DNA of 64,000 bases from Bog-793 sp050013835. GTDB taxonomy: Bacteria; Actinomycetota; Acidimicrobiia; Acidimicrobiales; Bog-793. The notes below the pieces were generated by a model, which ran no database searches, was not told the origin of the DNA, and was given only the letters and a program-made list of their open reading frames with translations. The stretch lies in assembly GCA_050013835.1 (NCBI GenBank), contig JBEKEM010000007.1, forward strand, positions 1-64,000. The letters are read 5' to 3'. The translations under genes were made by a program, and so were the position numbers. This document shows positions 35,356-43,329 of the stretch, one piece after another (the stretch's first letter is position 1; each line of letters begins with the position of its first letter).

Positions 35356-36372
35356 TCAACGCCGCGAGAGCCCTCCGCTCTTGCAGGCCATGCACAGGCG
35401 GGCGAAGGGAAGCGCCTCGAGGCGGGGCTTCGGGATGAGTTCGCCGCAGCCCTCGCACACGCCGTACCTGCCGCTCCCGATCTTGGCAAGTGCCGCCTCG
35501 ATCTCTTCGACCGCCTCGAGGGCCTGGGCCGACAGGGTGAGGTCCCGCTCGCGGTCGACGGCGACCGTCCCGCCCTCACCGGACTCCTCGTCGAACTGGA
35601 TGTCCCCCGGCTCCATCTCGGCGACCAGCTGGTCCGCCTCGGCCTGCAGGGAGTTCGCCTGCTCGAGGTAGGTGGCCCGCTCCCGTTCGAGGAAGTTCCG
35701 CTGGTGGGTAAGGAAGCGCTCCTCCGTGTAGCCCCGGCGCGGGGCACGCGGCGCCACCGGGCGGCTCGGCGCCGGGCGACTGGACGACTCCTTGGCCGGG
35801 GCACGGCGCGGCGCCCGCTCGGCCGGCAGCTTCGCCGCCTTGATATTCCGTTTCCCGGCCTGCGCCCGCCCTTTCGCGCCGCCAGTGGCAGGGACGTTCT
35901 TGGTCGGCGCTTTCTTCGCCGCCGCGACCTTCGCGGGGACGCCCTTCTTGACGGGGGCTGTCTTGACCGGAGGTTTCTTGGCGGCCAGCCGCTTGACCGC
36001 GACGGCCTTTGCGACGGGAGCCTTCCTGGCGGCGGTCTTCACGGGGGCGACCTTCTTGGCCACGGTCGGCCGCGGCGCGGCGCGCGCCTTCGCCACCTTC
36101 TTCACCGCCGACGTCTTCGCCGGCGGTGATGGACGCACGGCAGGTTTCCTCGACCCCCGTGGGGCGCCGGTTGGTGCCACGGCATTCCGTCGCGCCGACG
36201 ATGTGCTCGGCTTGGCGACCTCTCGTTCGGGCCGACCGGCGACCTTGCCGATGGCCTTTCGCGTCTTGGCGACCGCCTTCGTCGCCCGCGCGACGATCGA
36301 CCGCCGCGATGACGTGGGTTTCGCGTCCGTCAGATCGGCCTTGCGTCTGGACTTCGTGATCTTGCGGGGCAT
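35356..36372 (-). CDS. DksA/TraR-type zinc finger protein with long histone-H1-like basic tail
   Basis: A 338-residue protein in two parts. Residues 1 to about 215 are a low-complexity tail of Lys, Ala, Pro and Arg with many AKK, VKK and APVK repeats, as in eukaryotic-type H1 and bacterial Hc1-like proteins. Residues about 220-338 form the DksA/TraR part: a coiled coil with the acidic tip region QFDEESGEGG, then a C4 zinc finger with C306-x2-C309-x17-C327-x2-C330. DksA-like proteins enter the RNA polymerase secondary channel; the basic tail would bind DNA or RNA. ATG 36372 starts MPRKITK. It is 2 nt from lspA, so it may be in the same operon. The zinc finger call is firm; the role is inferred. 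Confidence 0.85.
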   Translation of the reverse strand: MPRKITKSRRKADLTDAKPTSSRRSIVARATKAVAKTRKAIGKVAGRPEREVAKPSTSSARRNAVAPTGAPRGSRKPAVRPSPPAKTSAVKKVAKARAAPRPTVAKKVAPVKTAARKAPVAKAVAVKRLAAKKPPVKTAPVKKGVPAKVAAAKKAPTKNVPATGGAKGRAQAGKRNIKAAKLPAERAPRRAPAKESSSRPAPSRPVAPRAPRRGYTEERFLTHQRNFLERERATYLEQANSLQAEADQLVAEMEPGDIQFDEESGEGGTVAVDRERDLTLSAQALEAVEEIEAALAKIGSGRYGVCEGCGELIPKPRLEALPFARLCMACKSGGLSRR

Positions 36373-36446
36373 CGTGGACTGGCACACCTCTCCGAACGAG
36401 GGGTTGAGGTTACCCGATCGTCGGGGTCACCGTCGCGCCGGCGGCG

Positions 36447-36842
36447 TCAACGGTTCGCGTGCGCGTTTCTCGGACTGCCGGGGCGGGTCTCGGCTCGCGC
36501 GACTGCTTCATCGAGCACCCGCCGCACGTTGCTGACCTCGACACCTCGGATCCGGAGTCGCTTCATCCGGCTCCGCTCGCCGCTCACGAGCTCGACCACC
36601 GACGGCGCGACCCCCAGCAGCTCGGCCATGAAATCGACACAGGCGACGTTGGCGCGACCGTCGACCGGCGGGGGAGCGACCCGCACGTGCAGCGCATCAC
36701 CCCTCGTGCCTGCCACGGCGGGCCTGCCGGCTCCGGGTTGGACGTACAGGCGGAGGAGGATCGTCGACTTGTCGCCGCCCTTTACCGCTTTCGATCCGCC
36801 CTCGTTCTCCGCGGGCTCGACCTCGAACAGGTCGTCCGTCAT
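36447..36842 (-). CDS. DUF167/YggU-family protein
   Basis: A 131-residue protein with the DUF167 core: LRLYVQPGAGRPAVAGTRGD, then VRVAPPPVDGRANVACVDFM and VELVSGERSRMKRLRI. The family has a small alpha/beta fold of unknown function and is often near yggT/yggS, as here (they lie beyond ileS and divIVA). A 25-residue acidic leader precedes the core. ATG 36842 is only 19 nt from the divergent ileS start, and a TAGAGT element lies 8 nt upstream, so it is probably leaderless and shares its promoter region with ileS. Confidence 0.88.
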   Translation of the reverse strand: MTDDLFEVEPAENEGGSKAVKGGDKSTILLRLYVQPGAGRPAVAGTRGDALHVRVAPPPVDGRANVACVDFMAELLGVAPSVVELVSGERSRMKRLRIRGVEVSNVRRVLDEAVARAETRPGSPRNAHANR

Positions 36843-36849
36843 GGGCGCA

Positions 36850-36856
36850 TACTCTA
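36850..36856. promoter_or_regulatory. Shared divergent -10 element for ileS and the DUF167 gene
   Basis: The heptamer TACTCTA reads TACTCT on the plus strand, 6 nt before the ileS ATG, and TAGAGT on the minus strand, 8 nt before the DUF167 ATG. Both match T-A-n-n-n-T. Only 19 nt separate the two start codons, leaving no room for ribosome sites or two separate promoters. One symmetric element probably fires in both directions and gives two leaderless mRNAs. Confidence 0.55.
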
Positions 36857-36861
36857 GGGCA

Positions 36862-39800
36862 ATGTCCGAACAGGCGAGGCCGGAGACCTATCCCGAGGTC
36901 CCCACCACACCGGACTACCCCGCCCTCGAGGAGGCGACGCTTCGCTGGTGGCATGCCGACGGGACCTTCGCCGCGTCGGTCGCGAGTCGTGACGCCAGCA
37001 ACGAGTACGTCTTCTACGACGGGCCGCCGTTCGCCAACGGGATGCCCCACTACGGGCACCTGCTGACAGGTTTCGTGAAGGACGCCCTGCCGCGCTACCA
37101 CACGATGCGCGGCCAGCGCGTCGAGCGCCGTTTCGGCTGGGACTGCCACGGCCTGCCCGCCGAGCACGAGGCCGAACGCGAGCTCGGCGTCTCGGGGCGC
37201 GCCCAGATCGCGGCCTACGGGATCGACCGTTTCAACGAGTTCTGCAGGACGTCGGTGCTGCGTTACACGGCGGCTTGGGAACGCTACGTCACGCGTCAGG
37301 GGCGCTGGGTCGACTTCGAGAACGACTACAAGACGATGGACACCACCTACATGGAGAGCGTCATCTGGGCCTTCAAGACGCTCTACGAGCGCGGGCTCAT
37401 CTACGAGGGCCTCCGCGTCCTCCCCTACTGCTGGGAGTGCGAGACGCCGCTGTCGAACTTCGAGACTCGCCAGGACGACGCGTTGCGCGAGCGCGTCGAC
37501 CCGGCGGTGACGGTCGCGATCACGCTCGATGCGGCCGAGGGTGGGACCGGACCCGCCGCCGGGACACTGCGGGTCCTCACCTGGACGACGACGCCGTGGA
37601 CCCTACCCTCGAACCTGGCCCTCGCCGTGGGCGAATCGATCACCTACGCGATCTACGCGCGCGACGGCGTGCGCTACCTCGTCGGCGAGTCCCGCGCCGC
37701 CGAGTACGGCCCGGAGCTCGACGGCGCGGTGCTCGTCGGCACGGTCGAGGGCCGCGAGCTCGTTGGGCGGACGTATCGCCCGCTTTTCGGCTATTTCGCC
37801 GACGAGCCCAACGCCTTCCGCGTGTTGGGCGCTGACTTCGTAACGACCGAGGAGGGGACGGGCATCGTCCACATGGCCCCCGGCTTCGGCGAGGACGACC
37901 AACGGCTCTGTGAGTCGTCCGGCATCGCCGTCGTCTGCCCGGTCGACGACCGCGGGCGCTTCGACGACCGCGTTCCCGAGCTCGCCGGCGTGCAGGTCTT
38001 CGAGGCGAACGAGCGCGTCATCGCACGACTCGCCGAGGAAGGCACCCTGGTGCGGCGCGAGGAGTACGTCCACAACTACCCGCACTGCTGGCGCAGCGAC
38101 ACCCCGCTCATCTACCGCGCGGTGAGCTCGTTCTTCGTCGAGGTCACGGCGCTCAAAGAGCGGATGGTCGAGCTGAACCGGCGGATCGACTGGGTCCCTG
38201 AGCACGTGGGTCCGGGGGCCTTCGGCAACTGGCTCGAGGGGGCGAGGGACTGGTCGATCTCCCGCAACCGCTTCTGGGGGACCCCCATCCCGGTCTGGAA
38301 GAGCGACGATCCCGCCCACCCCCGCGTCGACGTCTACGGAAGCCTCGACGAACTGGCCCGTGACTTCGGGGTCCGCCCGGACGACCTCCACCGTCCGGGG
38401 ATCGACGCCCTTGTGCGGCCGAACCCGGACGACCCGACGGGGCGCTCGACGATGCGGCGCGTCGAGGACGTCCTCGACTGCTGGTTCGAATCAGGCTCGA
38501 TGCCGTTCGCGCAGCTGCACTACCCGTTCGAGAACACCGCCCGCTTCGAGGGGCACTTCCCGGCCGACCTCATCTGCGAGTACGTCGGCCAGACCCGGGG
38601 CTGGTTCTACACGATGCACGTGCTGGCGACGGCGCTCTTCGACCGCCCGGCGTTCTCGCACTGCATCGCCCACGGAATCCTGCTCGGCAACGACGGCCGC
38701 AAGCTGTCGAAACGCCTGAAAAACTTCCCCGATCCGGAGGAGTTCTTCGCCACCGACGGCGCCGACACGATGCGCTGGTACCTGCTCTCGTCACCCATCC
38801 TGCGGGGGCTCGACGCCGCCATCGAGGAAGGCGTGATGTCCGAGCCGGTCCGCACCGTGCTCAACCCGATATGGAACTCCTGGCACTTCCTCTCCCTCTA
38901 CGCCCGCAGCGACGGCGTCGTCGGGCGGATCCGGCTCGACCAGACCGGGCTGCTCGACCGTTACATCCTCGCCAAGACCAGGAATTTCCTCGAAGGGGTC
39001 ACCGCGGCCTTCGACGCCTATGACCTCGCCGGGGCGGCGGCGGCCTACCCCGGGTTCCTCGACGCCCTGACGAACTGGTACATCCGCCGCAGCCGGGACC
39101 GGTTCTGGCGTTCCTTCTCGGGCGATGAGGACGCCGACGCCGACAAGCGGGACGCCTACGACACCCTCCACACGGTGCTCGACGTCCTCACCCGGGTCTC
39201 CGCGCCGCTCCTGCCCTTCCTCGCCGAGGAGATCTACCGGGCCCTGTCCGGCGCGCGCAGCGTGCACCTCGCCGACTGGCCCGACCCCGAGGAGCTCCCC
39301 GCCGACCCCTCACTCGTCGCGTCGATGGACCTCGTCCGCGAGGTGTGCTCGGCGATCCACTCCGTGCGCAAGGCCCGCGGCCTGCGGGCGCGGCTGCCCC
39401 TGGCGCGGGCGACCGTCGCCCACCCCGCGGCGGCCAGTCTCCGGCCCTTCGCCGCCCTCATCGCCGAGGAGGTGAACGTGAAGGCGGTCGAGCTCGAGGA
39501 CTCGCCCGAGGGCTACGCGACGACCTCGCTCGTCGTCGTCCCCGCCGAGATCGGGCCGCGGCTCGGCGCGGCGACCCAGCAGGTGATCGCCGCGGTCCGC
39601 CGCGGCGACTGGGAGGCGCGCAGCGACGGCCGGATCGCCACCGCCGGCGCTGTTCTCGAGCCTGGCGAGTTCCAGCTCCGCCACGTCCCGAAAGACCCGG
39701 CGGCGGGACGCGTGATCGACGCCGAGTCGGGCGTCGTCGTCCTCGACACCGCTCTCTCCCCCGAGCTCGAGGCCGAGGGCACGGCGCGTGACGTCGTCCG

Positions 39801-40074
39801 CCTCGTTCAGCAAGCCCGACGCGACGCCGACCTCGTCATCAGCGACCGGATCGACCTCGCCGTCGCCGTGCCCGAGGACGTGGCCGCCGCCCTCGGCGTG
39901 TGGGGCGACGAGCTCCGCCACCAGACGCTGGCGGCCTCGCTCGCGATCGTCACCCCCGGCGACCCGGCGCCTCCCGCGCTCGCCGGGCGCCGCGACGCAA
40001 CCCGCGCGGCCTACGAGCTGCCGGACGGCCGGCAGGTCACGATCCACCTCGCCCGGGCCACCGGGCCCGCCTAG
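36862..40074 (+). CDS. ileS: Isoleucyl-tRNA synthetase, type 2 (eukaryote-like)
   Basis: A 1070-residue class I synthetase charging tRNA-Ile. The HIGH box is PHYGH (62-66) in PPFANGMPHYGH and the KMSKS box is K614-L-S-K-R in GRKLSKRLKN. The editing (CP1) domain has LTWTTTPWTLPSNLALAVG. The form KLSKRLKN, the PIPVWKS segment and the long C-terminal domain without a zinc finger mark the type 2 clade, which is linked to natural mupirocin resistance. ATG 36862 has no ribosome binding site but a -10 element 6 nt upstream, so it is leaderless, and no T-box leader can exist. It is tail-to-tail with divIVA. Confidence 0.95.
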   Translation: MSEQARPETYPEVPTTPDYPALEEATLRWWHADGTFAASVASRDASNEYVFYDGPPFANGMPHYGHLLTGFVKDALPRYHTMRGQRVERRFGWDCHGLPAEHEAERELGVSGRAQIAAYGIDRFNEFCRTSVLRYTAAWERYVTRQGRWVDFENDYKTMDTTYMESVIWAFKTLYERGLIYEGLRVLPYCWECETPLSNFETRQDDALRERVDPAVTVAITLDAAEGGTGPAAGTLRVLTWTTTPWTLPSNLALAVGESITYAIYARDGVRYLVGESRAAEYGPELDGAVLVGTVEGRELVGRTYRPLFGYFADEPNAFRVLGADFVTTEEGTGIVHMAPGFGEDDQRLCESSGIAVVCPVDDRGRFDDRVPELAGVQVFEANERVIARLAEEGTLVRREEYVHNYPHCWRSDTPLIYRAVSSFFVEVTALKERMVELNRRIDWVPEHVGPGAFGNWLEGARDWSISRNRFWGTPIPVWKSDDPAHPRVDVYGSLDELARDFGVRPDDLHRPGIDALVRPNPDDPTGRSTMRRVEDVLDCWFESGSMPFAQLHYPFENTARFEGHFPADLICEYVGQTRGWFYTMHVLATALFDRPAFSHCIAHGILLGNDGRKLSKRLKNFPDPEEFFATDGADTMRWYLLSSPILRGLDAAIEEGVMSEPVRTVLNPIWNSWHFLSLYARSDGVVGRIRLDQTGLLDRYILAKTRNFLEGVTAAFDAYDLAGAAAAYPGFLDALTNWYIRRSRDRFWRSFSGDEDADADKRDAYDTLHTVLDVLTRVSAPLLPFLAEEIYRALSGARSVHLADWPDPEELPADPSLVASMDLVREVCSAIHSVRKARGLRARLPLARATVAHPAAASLRPFAALIAEEVNVKAVELEDSPEGYATTSLVVVPAEIGPRLGAATQQVIAAVRRGDWEARSDGRIATAGAVLEPGEFQLRHVPKDPAAGRVIDAESGVVVLDTALSPELEAEGTARDVVRLVQQARRDADLVISDRIDLAVAVPEDVAAALGVWGDELRHQTLAASLAIVTPGDPAPPALAGRRDATRAAYELPDGRQVTIHLARATGPA

Positions 40075-40084
40075 GAAGGGTCGG

Positions 40085-41026
40085 TCAGGCCGTCCAGCCG
40101 CCGTCGCCCCTCGACGAGCGGTGGCTCGGCGCCGGACGCGCCGAAGAGCTGCGGGCCTTGGGCCCGGCGTCGAGATCGGCGCCGCGGGCCCAGCGCTGCC
40201 AGAGCGCCTCGTCCGGATCGACACCGTCGGCAGAGTCGACCGCCCGCAAGTTGCGCCCGGCGGGGGGCGGGGGCGGTTCGCCGTCGTCGACGTCGTCGTC
40301 CGTCAGCCCGAGTTGGGAGGCGAGGCTCTCACGGTGGGGGTGGCCGTTGGTTCCGGACCGCAGGACGGGCGCCGTGTCGGTCGTGTCCGGCCCGTCGTCC
40401 GTGGGGCCGTCCTCGGCGTCCTCGGCGACGTCGTCTGGCTCCTCCAGCACCCCCGTTGCCGGCATCGCCACGCTCTCGTCGAAGGGCCCCTCGGCCGGGC
40501 TCGCCTGGCGCACCAGCGGCTCCCGGTCGACGCTCATCATGCCCCCGAGGCTCTCGAGGGCGGCCGAGAGCGCCGCCGAGATCCTTCCCCGTTCGGCGAG
40601 GGCGTACCGGCCGAGCTCCTCGATCTCCCCCTCGAGCTGGGCGCGGCGCGCCTCGAGGTCGGTGATCCTCTTGTGGGCATCGAGCTCGGCCTCGGAGCGT
40701 AGGCGCCCCGCCGCGCCACGGGCCTCGGTGGTGAGCGTCGCCGCCTCCCGGCGGGCGTCCTCGAGGAGCGCCGCCGCCTCCTCGCGCGCCTCCCGCACGG
40801 CGAGATCGGCCGTCCGCTGCGCCAGCACGAGGGTGCGGCGCAGACTCTCGTCGTCGAGCGCCGGGCTCTCCTGCGTCGTCTTCTCGCGACCCGCCGCGAG
40901 CTGGGCGATCAGCTCGTCGACGGCGACGGCGACCTTCTCCAGGAACTCGTCAACCTCGTCGGTGTCGTACCCGCGAAGCCGGTCGCGGAACTCGACCTCG
41001 CGCAGGATCCGTCCAGATATCTCCAT
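40085..41026 (-). CDS. DivIVA/Wag31-family polar growth and division protein
   Basis: A 313-residue coiled-coil protein. The first 60 residues form the membrane-curvature-binding DivIVA domain (ISGRILREVEFRDRLRGYDTDEVDEFLEKV). A long helical coiled coil follows to about residue 175, rich in Ala, Glu and Arg. The C-terminal half is acidic and disordered, with a Pro-rich segment (PPPPPAG). In actinobacteria the protein marks poles and septa and directs wall synthesis. ATG 41026 has TACCAT 6 nt upstream and no ribosome site, so it has its own leaderless promoter despite lying at the end of the dcw cluster. It is convergent with ileS with a 10-nt gap. Confidence 0.9.
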   Translation of the reverse strand: MEISGRILREVEFRDRLRGYDTDEVDEFLEKVAVAVDELIAQLAAGREKTTQESPALDDESLRRTLVLAQRTADLAVREAREEAAALLEDARREAATLTTEARGAAGRLRSEAELDAHKRITDLEARRAQLEGEIEELGRYALAERGRISAALSAALESLGGMMSVDREPLVRQASPAEGPFDESVAMPATGVLEEPDDVAEDAEDGPTDDGPDTTDTAPVLRSGTNGHPHRESLASQLGLTDDDVDDGEPPPPPAGRNLRAVDSADGVDPDEALWQRWARGADLDAGPKARSSSARPAPSHRSSRGDGGWTA

Positions 41027-41032
41027 GTCATG

Positions 41033-41038
41033 ATGGTA
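41033..41038 (-). promoter_or_regulatory. -10 element of a leaderless promoter for divIVA
   Basis: TACCAT on the minus strand lies 6 nt before the ATG at 41026. The yggT stop is only 57 nt further upstream. Confidence 0.45.
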
Positions 41039-41094
41039 CGCGGCCAATAACCGCAGCTGGTGGATGCCGCGGGGCGGTTCCGGGTTCCGGGCTC

Positions 41095-41358
41095 TCAGCG
41101 GCTGCGGAGCACCGAGACGAGGATCTCGAGGACGACGAGCACGATGATCGGCGAGAGGTCGATCGCCCCTGCGCCCACCCGCAGCGGCGGCAGGATCCGC
41201 CGGACGGGGGCGAGGACGGGGTCCGTGACCCTCCCGAGGGCCCGCTCGAACCGACCCATCCCTGACCACGGGTCGGTCGGGAACCAGGTGAGGATGATGC
41301 GGACGACCAGCACCAGGATGTAGATCTGGAGCAGGTCGACGACGATACGAAGGATCAC
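41095..41358 (-). CDS. YggT-family membrane protein
   Basis: An 87-residue protein with two hydrophobic segments, LLQIYILVLVVRIILTWF and DLSPIIVLVVLEILVSVL, joined by a loop with DPVLAPVRRILPP, the YggT hallmark. The family lies beside sepF and divIVA in Gram-positive bacteria and is linked to division or osmotic stress; the mechanism is unknown. GTG 41358 has no clear ribosome site. The gene sits between sepF and divIVA in the usual order. Confidence 0.9.
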   Translation of the reverse strand: MILRIVVDLLQIYILVLVVRIILTWFPTDPWSGMGRFERALGRVTDPVLAPVRRILPPLRVGAGAIDLSPIIVLVVLEILVSVLRSR

Positions 41359-41395
41359 CGGCGCGCGCCCGTGCGACCCGGCAGGCGCTTCGGCT

Positions 41396-41935
41396 CTAGG
41401 GCCGGTAGAGGCCGCGTTGCTGCAGGCGCAGCCGCTCCTCGGGCGAGACCTCGACGTTGGGGGGCGCGAGCAGGAACACCTGGTCGTTGACTTTCTCCAT
41501 CTGGCCGTCGAGGGCGTAGGTGAGCCCGGAGCAGAAGTCGATCATCCGCCGAGACAGGTCCCGCTCGCTCATCTGCAGGTTGACGATCACCGCGCTGCCC
41601 TGCTTCATGAGATCGCCGATCTCCTGGGCGTCGCGGAAGTGCGCCGGGCTGACGACGTGAACCTTGTTGGCGGCGAAGGTACCCGCCGCCAGCGGGCGGA
41701 CCGCGCCCGGGGCGACGCTCGCCGGACGGCGCACGTCGGCGGCGCCGATCGGCCGAACGGTCGTCGTCATGCCCCGTCCCTCGCCCTCACCACCGGGAGA
41801 TTCGGGGTAGACGGTCCGCTCCAGCGCCGGGGCCGACAGGGCGGCCGACACGTCCTTGTCATAGAACTCCTCCTCGTCCTCCTCGATGTCTTTCAAACCG
41901 AGGTAGGCGAGTGCTTTGTTCATGAACGACGACAT
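41396..41935 (-). CDS. sepF: Cell division protein SepF
   Basis: A 179-residue FtsZ anchor. The first residues (MSSFMNKALAYLGL) form the membrane-binding amphipathic helix. An acidic linker follows, then the core domain from about residue 85 (VHVVSPAHFRDAQEIGDLMK, AVIVNLQ, DFCSGLTYALDGQMEKV). SepF polymerises into rings and ties the Z-ring to the membrane; actinobacteria lack FtsA, so it is essential there. ATG 41935 has a good AGGAGAC ribosome site. It follows the yggS gene by 21 nt. Confidence 0.95.
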   Translation of the reverse strand: MSSFMNKALAYLGLKDIEEDEEEFYDKDVSAALSAPALERTVYPESPGGEGEGRGMTTTVRPIGAADVRRPASVAPGAVRPLAAGTFAANKVHVVSPAHFRDAQEIGDLMKQGSAVIVNLQMSERDLSRRMIDFCSGLTYALDGQMEKVNDQVFLLAPPNVEVSPEERLRLQQRGLYRP

Positions 41936-41956
41936 CGGTCTCCTTCTCGGCCGAGC

Positions 41957-42652
41957 CTATTCTGGAATCGCAGTGCGCGTCGGGCGTGGACCGAACAACG
42001 CCCGGCCGACACGGATCATCGTTGAGCCCTCCGCGACGGCCAGCTCGAAGTCGTCGCTCATTCCCATCGAGGCCTCGCGCAGGCCGAGTTCCGCCACGAG
42101 ACTAGAGATCCGGGCGAAGCTTCGTCGCGCGCGGTCGTCGTCGCCGGGGGCGGCGACGGTCATCAGCCCCTCCACGTCGAGGCCGAGAGCGGCGAGATCC
42201 TCGACGAGGCGCGGGGCCTCGTCGGGCGCCACGCCGCCACGACCCGCCAGGCCCGTCGTGTCGACCTCAACGAGCACGGCGGCGCCCGGCGCGTGCCGGC
42301 AGATTGCGACGCCCTCCTCGAGGCGGTCCACGGTCTCGTAGAGCGAGACGAACGGCGCCAACCTGGCGAGGCTGCGCCGCTGGATCCCGCCGATCAGGTG
42401 CCAGCGCACGGCAGCGCCGGCGGCCGCCTCCCGCAACCCCGCCGCCTTGGCGACCAGCTCGTCGGCGTAGTTCTCGCCGAGCTCGCGACACCCCGCCGCC
42501 ACGGCCGCCGCCGCGGCGGCCCCCGGGAGGCCCTTCGTCACGGCGACGACCCGCACGCTCGACGGATCCCCCCCGACGGCGGCGATGCGCTGCCGCACCT
42601 CGCCAAGGCGCGCCGCCACGTCACCGAAGGCCGTCCCACCCTCGGCGCTCAC
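41957..42652 (-). CDS. YggS/PROSC-family PLP homeostasis protein
   Basis: A 231-residue TIM-barrel protein that binds pyridoxal 5'-phosphate and buffers its level. The PLP lysine is in VVAVTKGLPG, and GENYADELVAKA, WHLIGGIQRRSL, VEVDTTGLAGRGGV and GMSDDFELAVAEGSTMIRVGRALFG are standard family blocks. It has GGIQRRSL where most have GHIQRNK, a small change. GTG 42652 overlaps the stop of the pgeF gene (GTGA). Its place between pgeF and sepF is typical in Gram-positive dcw clusters. Confidence 0.93.
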   Translation of the reverse strand: MSAEGGTAFGDVAARLGEVRQRIAAVGGDPSSVRVVAVTKGLPGAAAAAAVAAGCRELGENYADELVAKAAGLREAAAGAAVRWHLIGGIQRRSLARLAPFVSLYETVDRLEEGVAICRHAPGAAVLVEVDTTGLAGRGGVAPDEAPRLVEDLAALGLDVEGLMTVAAPGDDDRARRSFARISSLVAELGLREASMGMSDDFELAVAEGSTMIRVGRALFGPRPTRTAIPE

Positions 42653-43218
42653 CACGGCTCCCGCCACACGCCGAGCAGCTGTCGCGCCGTGTCCTGACGG
42701 GAGCGGTAGCTGAAGTACTCCCCCGAGCAGGCGGTGCAGACCCCCACCTCCGCCGCGAGCTCGACACCCGCGTCCGCCAGGCGGCCCCGCACGGCGGCGG
42801 GGAGGTCGAGGGCGGGCGAGCCGTCGGCGGCGGAGGCGACCACCTCGTCGCCGAGGGCGGTGGCGAGCTGGGCGAGATCGGCCGCACCGAACGGGTAGCA
42901 CTCGGCGTGGACACACGCCGAGAGGACCGCCTCGATCGTCGAGGCCCCCCCTTTGCGCATCGCCGCCGCCGCCGCGGCAACGACCCCGGCCGCGAGCCCC
43001 CGCCAACCGGCGTGGGCGACGCCGATCACTCCCTCCGGGCTCGCCAGGCCGATTAGCGCGCAGTCGGCGCCGAGCACGCCGAGCGCGGTCGCGTCCGAGC
43101 TCGTGACGATGGCGTCCGCCGCGACGGGCTCTGCCAGCGGACCGTCGACGACGAGCACACCCGCCCCGTGCACCTGACGGACGAAGGTCCACGGCAGCTC
43201 GACGAGCGCCGTCGCCAC
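42649..43218 (-). CDS. pgeF: PgeF/YfiH-type multicopper-oxidase-like protein (peptidoglycan editing factor)
   Basis: A 189-residue protein of the laccase-domain (YfiH) family. Zinc or copper ligands are in WTFVRQVHGAGV (His), LGADCALIGL (Cys) and GVAHAGWRGLAAGV (His); a late CTACSGEYFSYR is also typical. The E. coli member removes wrongly incorporated Ser from wall precursors; others oxidise phenols or act as purine nucleoside phosphorylases. The start is a problem: GTG 43218 leaves out a plausible N-terminal stretch (ELAGGGICTTTSAADGDARP) that is open in the same frame back to the ftsZ stop but has no ATG, GTG or TTG. An ATC at 43287 with a G-rich sequence upstream is a candidate. Confidence 0.88.
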   Translation of the reverse strand: MATALVELPWTFVRQVHGAGVLVVDGPLAEPVAADAIVTSSDATALGVLGADCALIGLASPEGVIGVAHAGWRGLAAGVVAAAAAAMRKGGASTIEAVLSACVHAECYPFGAADLAQLATALGDEVVASAADGSPALDLPAAVRGRLADAGVELAAEVGVCTACSGEYFSYRSRQDTARQLLGVWREPW

Positions 43219-43329
43219 GGAGTCACCCCCGCCGCCCAGGCGCGCCGGCCGGGCGTCTCCGTCGGCGGCCGACGTCGTCGTGCAGATGCCACCCCCGGCG
43301 AGCTCGAAACGCGTGGTCGGACCGGCCCT

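Noticed and set aside
36843..36861. T-box or other riboswitch ahead of ileS
   Set aside because: Only 19 nt separate the two divergent starts, so no leader RNA can exist.
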